NCBI RefSeq assembly: GCF_001544875.2
Contig: NZ_FCOA02000033.1
Location: 1-64,000, forward strand
DNA: 64,000 bases
Origin: Caballeronia hypogeia
GTDB lineage: Bacteria; Pseudomonadota; Gammaproteobacteria; Burkholderiales; Burkholderiaceae
Reading direction: 5' to 3'
Position 1 is the stretch's first letter, and every line of letters begins with the position of its first letter. Of this stretch, positions 61,095 through 64,000 are shown piece after piece. Position numbers and translations under genes: made by a program. The notes beneath the pieces were generated by a model. That model did not search any database. It saw only the letters and a program-made list of their open reading frames with translations, and was not told where the DNA came from.

Positions 61095-61262
61095 ATGTCG
61101 TCGCTCGAATTTCTTGGTGCAGTGGCGCTCGTCGCCGTCATGTTTCTTTCACTGACGGCGCTGGTCGAGATCATGTTTCCCGGATTTCTTCCTAGCCCGC
61201 TCGCACGACGCAACGCGAATGCCGCGCGCGCTCGCAAGCCCGCCGAGCGAACAATTGTCTGA
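61095..61262 (+). CDS. Small predicted membrane protein
   Basis: 55 residues. One hydrophobic helix (FLGAVALVAVMFLSLTALVE) followed by a basic tail (ARRNANAARARKPAERTIV). GAGG lies eight bases before the ATG at 61095. No homologue is recognised. Confidence 0.5.
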   Translation: MSSLEFLGAVALVAVMFLSLTALVEIMFPGFLPSPLARRNANAARARKPAERTIV

Positions 61263-61374
61263 TGTTTTGAAAGGCTTGCGGCCGCGCTAAAACGGCCGAT
61301 GCTTCGCGTCGATTCCTCCGCGCTTCGTTCGTCGTCTATACGAACCGATACTGCCCATCGACCTGGAGAACATC

Positions 61375-61992
61375 ATGCGCAAGCTCACCGTGTCTGCTTT
61401 CATCAGTCTGGATGGCGTGATTCAAGCCCCCGGCGGTCCGGATGAAGATCGTGACGGCAGTTTCGCTTTCGGCGGCTGGACCGTTCCTTATGCCGATGAA
61501 GCCATCGGCGCACACGTGCACGGGCTGCTCTCGCAGCCGTTCGAATTGCTGCTCGGGCGTCGCACCTACGACATTTTCGCGTCGTACTGGCCGAACGTGC
61601 CGGCCGATTCGCACAGCAGCGCCATCGCCGACAAGTTCAACGCCGTGGCCAAGCACGTCGCCACGCATCGCGGCGACGACCTCCGCTGGCATAACAGCCA
61701 CGCGCTGAACGGCGAACTTGCCGGCGCGGTGCGTGCCCTCACGCATCAGGACGGAGCCGATCTCGTGACCTTCGGCAGCGCCGACATGGCGCGCCAGTTG
61801 CTCGCCGCCGGACTGATCGACGAGCTTTGCCTGCTGACCTATCCGGTCATCCTCGGCCGCGGCCGACGCCTGTTCGACGACGACGCACGCCCTTCGGCCT
61901 TCACGCTCGCGCACTCGGCCGTCACGCCCGGCGGCGTCGTGATCGCGCGCTACGTGCGCCATGGCGACGTGCGTACCGGATCATTCGAATAA
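61375..61992 (+). CDS. RibD C-terminal/dihydrofolate-reductase-like protein
   Basis: 205 residues. MRKLTVSAFISLDGVIQAPG at the N-terminus and LLLGRRTYDIFASYWP, GSADMARQLLAAGLIDELCL and YPVILGRGRRLFDD are hallmarks of the RibD_C (YyaP/YwjB-like) reductases of unknown substrate. It is convergent to the LysR gene at 61996, with four bases between the stop codons. Confidence 0.85.
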   Translation: MRKLTVSAFISLDGVIQAPGGPDEDRDGSFAFGGWTVPYADEAIGAHVHGLLSQPFELLLGRRTYDIFASYWPNVPADSHSSAIADKFNAVAKHVATHRGDDLRWHNSHALNGELAGAVRALTHQDGADLVTFGSADMARQLLAAGLIDELCLLTYPVILGRGRRLFDDDARPSAFTLAHSAVTPGGVVIARYVRHGDVRTGSFE

Positions 61993-61995
61993 GCC

Positions 61996-62916
61996 TCACC
62001 TTCGTCCGGAGGGCGCCTCCGCGAACAAGCCGATCACCACATCGCGCAGCCATCGATTGGCTTCGTCGTGCTGCACGCGTTCGTGCCACAACAGATGTAT
62101 CGGCGCGGCGGGAACCTTCACCGGCAGCGGACACACGCTGAGCGAAAACGGCTCGACGAGTTGCAGCGCGAGCCGCTCCGGAACCGTCGCGATCAGATCG
62201 GTGCGTTGCAGGATATGCCCCACGCTCATGAAGTGCGGCACCGTCAGCCGAACCTTTCTGCGCACGCTGTTCTTCCTGAGCCAGTCATCCACGTTGCGGT
62301 GCCCCGTACCCGCCGCGACAACCACCAGATGTTCCGCCTCGCGCCACGCCGCGAGCGTGAGCGGCGCGTGTTCGAGGGCATGGCCGCGCCGCATCAGACA
62401 CACATAACGCTGATCGAACAGACGCCGTTGATAGAAGCCGCCCTTCAGTTGCGGCAGCAATCCGATGGCGAGGTCGACGCGGCCATCGGCCATCTCGTCG
62501 CCTAGATTGACGCTCGTGTCGCGCACCGTGTTCAGCGTCAATCCGGGCGCCTCACGCGACAGACGCTCCAGCAGCGCGGGCAGAAACACCACTTCGCCGA
62601 TATCCGTCATGCCGATTGTCACCGTGCGCGCAGCGCGCAGCGGATCGAAACCGGTGACGGGATTGAGCGCCGCATGCAAGGTGGCGAGCGCCTGCGACAC
62701 CGGCTCGGCCAGCCGAAGCGCGAACGGCGTCGGCACGATGCCGCCCGGACCGCGCACGAACAGTGGATCGCCGAGCCGGCGGCGCAGCTTCGCGAGCGCG
62801 TTGCTCACGCCGGGCTGACTCATCTGCATTTTTTCGGCGACAGCGGACACACGTCGCTCCTGCAACAGCCGATGAAAAAGCAGCAGCAGGTTCAGATCGA
62901 TATCGCTCAGTTCCAT
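61996..62916 (-). CDS. LysR-family regulator (NahR/LinR-like)
   Basis: 306 residues. MELSDIDLNLLLLFHRLLQE and SAVAEKMQMSQPGVSNALAKL form the helix-turn-helix, with the DPLFVRGPGGIVPTPFALRL block of the NahR/NodD branch. It is divergent from the FAD hydroxylase gene, as NahR is from nah genes, and probably activates it in response to an aromatic substrate. Confidence 0.85.
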   Translation of the reverse strand: MELSDIDLNLLLLFHRLLQERRVSAVAEKMQMSQPGVSNALAKLRRRLGDPLFVRGPGGIVPTPFALRLAEPVSQALATLHAALNPVTGFDPLRAARTVTIGMTDIGEVVFLPALLERLSREAPGLTLNTVRDTSVNLGDEMADGRVDLAIGLLPQLKGGFYQRRLFDQRYVCLMRRGHALEHAPLTLAAWREAEHLVVVAAGTGHRNVDDWLRKNSVRRKVRLTVPHFMSVGHILQRTDLIATVPERLALQLVEPFSLSVCPLPVKVPAAPIHLLWHERVQHDEANRWLRDVVIGLFAEAPSGRR

Positions 62917-63008
62917 CGCCCGGCCTCATTGATTTCAGTGATGTCGATGATTCTCGCCATTTTATTGCCGAATATGAGCGCCCTGCCGAGAATGAAGTCA
63001 CACCGCGA

Positions 63009-63024
63009 TTCGCTATTCAGCGAA
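63009..63024. promoter_or_regulatory. Inverted repeat in the LysR/hydroxylase divergent region
   Basis: TTCGCT (63009-63014), ATTC, AGCGAA (63019-63024): a perfect six-base inverted repeat 39-54 bases before the hydroxylase start. Candidate LysR half-site. Confidence 0.4.
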
Positions 63025-63062
63025 AGCGCGCGGCGGACAACACATGGATCGGAGACGAAGTC

Positions 63063-64000
63063 ATGAAGCAGACGGATTTGAAAATCGCCATCGTGGGCGC
63101 GGGCATCGGCGGCCTCACGCTGGCGCTCGCATTGCGCGAGCACGGCATCGACGCGCACATCTACGAGCAGACCGACGAACTGCGCGAAGTGGGCGCGGCA
63201 GTCGCGCTGTCGTCGAACGCGACGCGGTTCTATGAACGCATGGGATTGCGCGATGCCTTCGCGGACGTGTGCGCGGAGGTTCCGGGCCTCGTCTATCGCG
63301 ACGGACGCAGCGGCGCGGTGATCGGGCATCATCGTGGCGCGCCCAGTTATCGCGAGCAGTTCGGCGGTTCCTACTGGGGGATTCATCGCGCGGATCTGCA
63401 GGCGGTTTTATCGAAGGCGGTGGGCCTCGAACACATCAGTCTCAGTCATCGGATGGTCGATCTCTCGCAACACGCAGACCGCGTGAGCCTCACGTTCGAT
63501 AACGGCCGAACGATCGAAGCCGATCTGGTCATCGGCGCCGATGGCGCGCGCTCCGTCACGCGGCGCTGGATGCTCGGCTACGACGACGTGCTGTATTCGG
63601 GCTGCTCGGGATTTCGCGGCGTGGTGCCCGCCGACCGCATGGATCTGCTGCCGGACCCGGAGACGATCCAGTTCTGGGTCGGGCCGGGCGGCCATCTGCT
63701 GCACTATCCGATCGGCAGCGAGGGCGACCAGAACTTCCTGCTGGTCGAGCGTCATCCGTCGCCGTGGCCGTCGCGCGAATGGACCATGCCCGCGAGCGAG
63801 GGCGAGCAACTGCGCCTGTTCAAGGACTGGCATCCGGCTGTCGTGCAGATGATCACGGCGGTGCCCATCAGTCAGCGCTGGGGCCTGTTTCATCGTCCGC
63901 CGCTCGGGCGCTGGAGCAAAGGACGCGTGACGCTGATCGGCGATGCCGCTCACGCGCTCGTGCCGCATCACGGTCAGGGCGCGAATCAGTCGATAGAAGA
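63063..64000 (+). CDS. FAD-dependent aromatic hydroxylase, 5' part (runs off the right edge)
   Basis: The first 312 codons. The Rossmann motif KIAIVGAGIGGLTLALALREHG is at the start, the DG-type motif IGADGARSVTRRW near residue 158 and the FAD ribityl motif VTLIGDAAHALVPHHGQGA near 289, as in group A flavoprotein hydroxylases (salicylate hydroxylase-like, 3-hydroxybenzoate 6-hydroxylase-like). It would hydroxylate an aromatic acid at the expense of NAD(P)H. The divergent LysR gene resembles NahR, supporting a salicylate-type substrate. Confidence 0.85.
   Translation, partial: MKQTDLKIAIVGAGIGGLTLALALREHGIDAHIYEQTDELREVGAAVALSSNATRFYERMGLRDAFADVCAEVPGLVYRDGRSGAVIGHHRGAPSYREQFGGSYWGIHRADLQAVLSKAVGLEHISLSHRMVDLSQHADRVSLTFDNGRTIEADLVIGADGARSVTRRWMLGYDDVLYSGCSGFRGVVPADRMDLLPDPETIQFWVGPGGHLLHYPIGSEGDQNFLLVERHPSPWPSREWTMPASEGEQLRLFKDWHPAVVQMITAVPISQRWGLFHRPPLGRWSKGRVTLIGDAAHALVPHHGQGANQSIE

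Noticed and set aside
1..64000. tRNA, rRNA, CRISPR array, insertion sequence or prophage
   Set aside because: None was recognised: no transposase or integrase frames, no regularly spaced repeats and no RNA gene pattern.

Overview
This 64 kb window is high-GC (roughly 63-65%), densely packed chromosomal or megaplasmid DNA from a betaproteobacterium, most likely a member of Burkholderiaceae in the Paraburkholderia/Caballeronia/Burkholderia group. The evidence is the two porins of the Burkholderia type (mature start QSSVTLYG), the many LysR, IclR, GntR and HxlR regulators, the redundant ABC importers and the general gene style. No rRNA, tRNA, CRISPR array, insertion sequence or phage gene was seen. 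The assignment is by protein style only.

Region 1 (1-5986) looks like a quaternary-amine catabolic locus: the end of a betaine-type binding protein, an MHS-family transporter, an M19 dipeptidase, a DUF5943/V4R protein (the last two are neighbours in the dimethylglycine/betaine region of Pseudomonas), a PAS-LuxR regulator, and an enolase-superfamily enzyme closely resembling 4-hydroxyproline-betaine 2-epimerase, coupled to a quinone-oxidoreductase-like MDR.

Region 2 (6138-21814) is the most novel part. Two minus-strand operons flank an iclR gene. One encodes a LeuC-like and a LeuD-like dehydratase pair, an isocitrate-lyase-family lyase, an acyl-CoA ligase and a porin. The other encodes a five-gene branched-chain-type ABC importer, a metallo-beta-lactamase-fold hydrolase, an FAD-linked oxidase and a double alpha/beta-hydrolase. 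The same two-part motif (CTAACCCC, eight bases, CCACAWTGTGGCG) lies upstream of both operons, suggesting one IclR regulon for one substrate. The dehydratase small subunit, the lyase and the hydrolase all lack hallmark residues of their families.

Region 3 (21815-25672): a GntR regulator divergent from an SDR, an acyl-CoA dehydrogenase of ACAD10/11 type and an aminoglycoside-phosphotransferase-like kinase. This trio matches the LvaD-LvaC-LvaA logic used to process 4-hydroxyacyl-CoA.

Region 4 (25700-52987) is a large organosulfur (sulfonate/sulfone) scavenging island: an FMN reductase, ssuBCDA, two NtaA/DszA-type monooxygenases, one further luciferase-like monooxygenase, two SfnB/DszC-like flavoproteins and the remnant of a third, a peptide-type ABC importer, a second and a third SsuABC-type importer, an orphan SsuA-like protein and a porin. 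A repeated CTTAGCG...AATCG motif marks the ssu promoters.

Region 5 (53131-64000) is mixed: a GNAT acetyltransferase, a TonB-dependent siderophore-type receptor with a Fur-like box, a lipoprotein, a HxlR/MFS divergent pair with a clear operator, two adjacent gene remnants (a PEP-mutase-family gene and an outer-membrane efflux factor), a DUF1272 protein, two LysR regulators, a RibD-like reductase and the start of an FAD aromatic hydroxylase that runs off the right edge.
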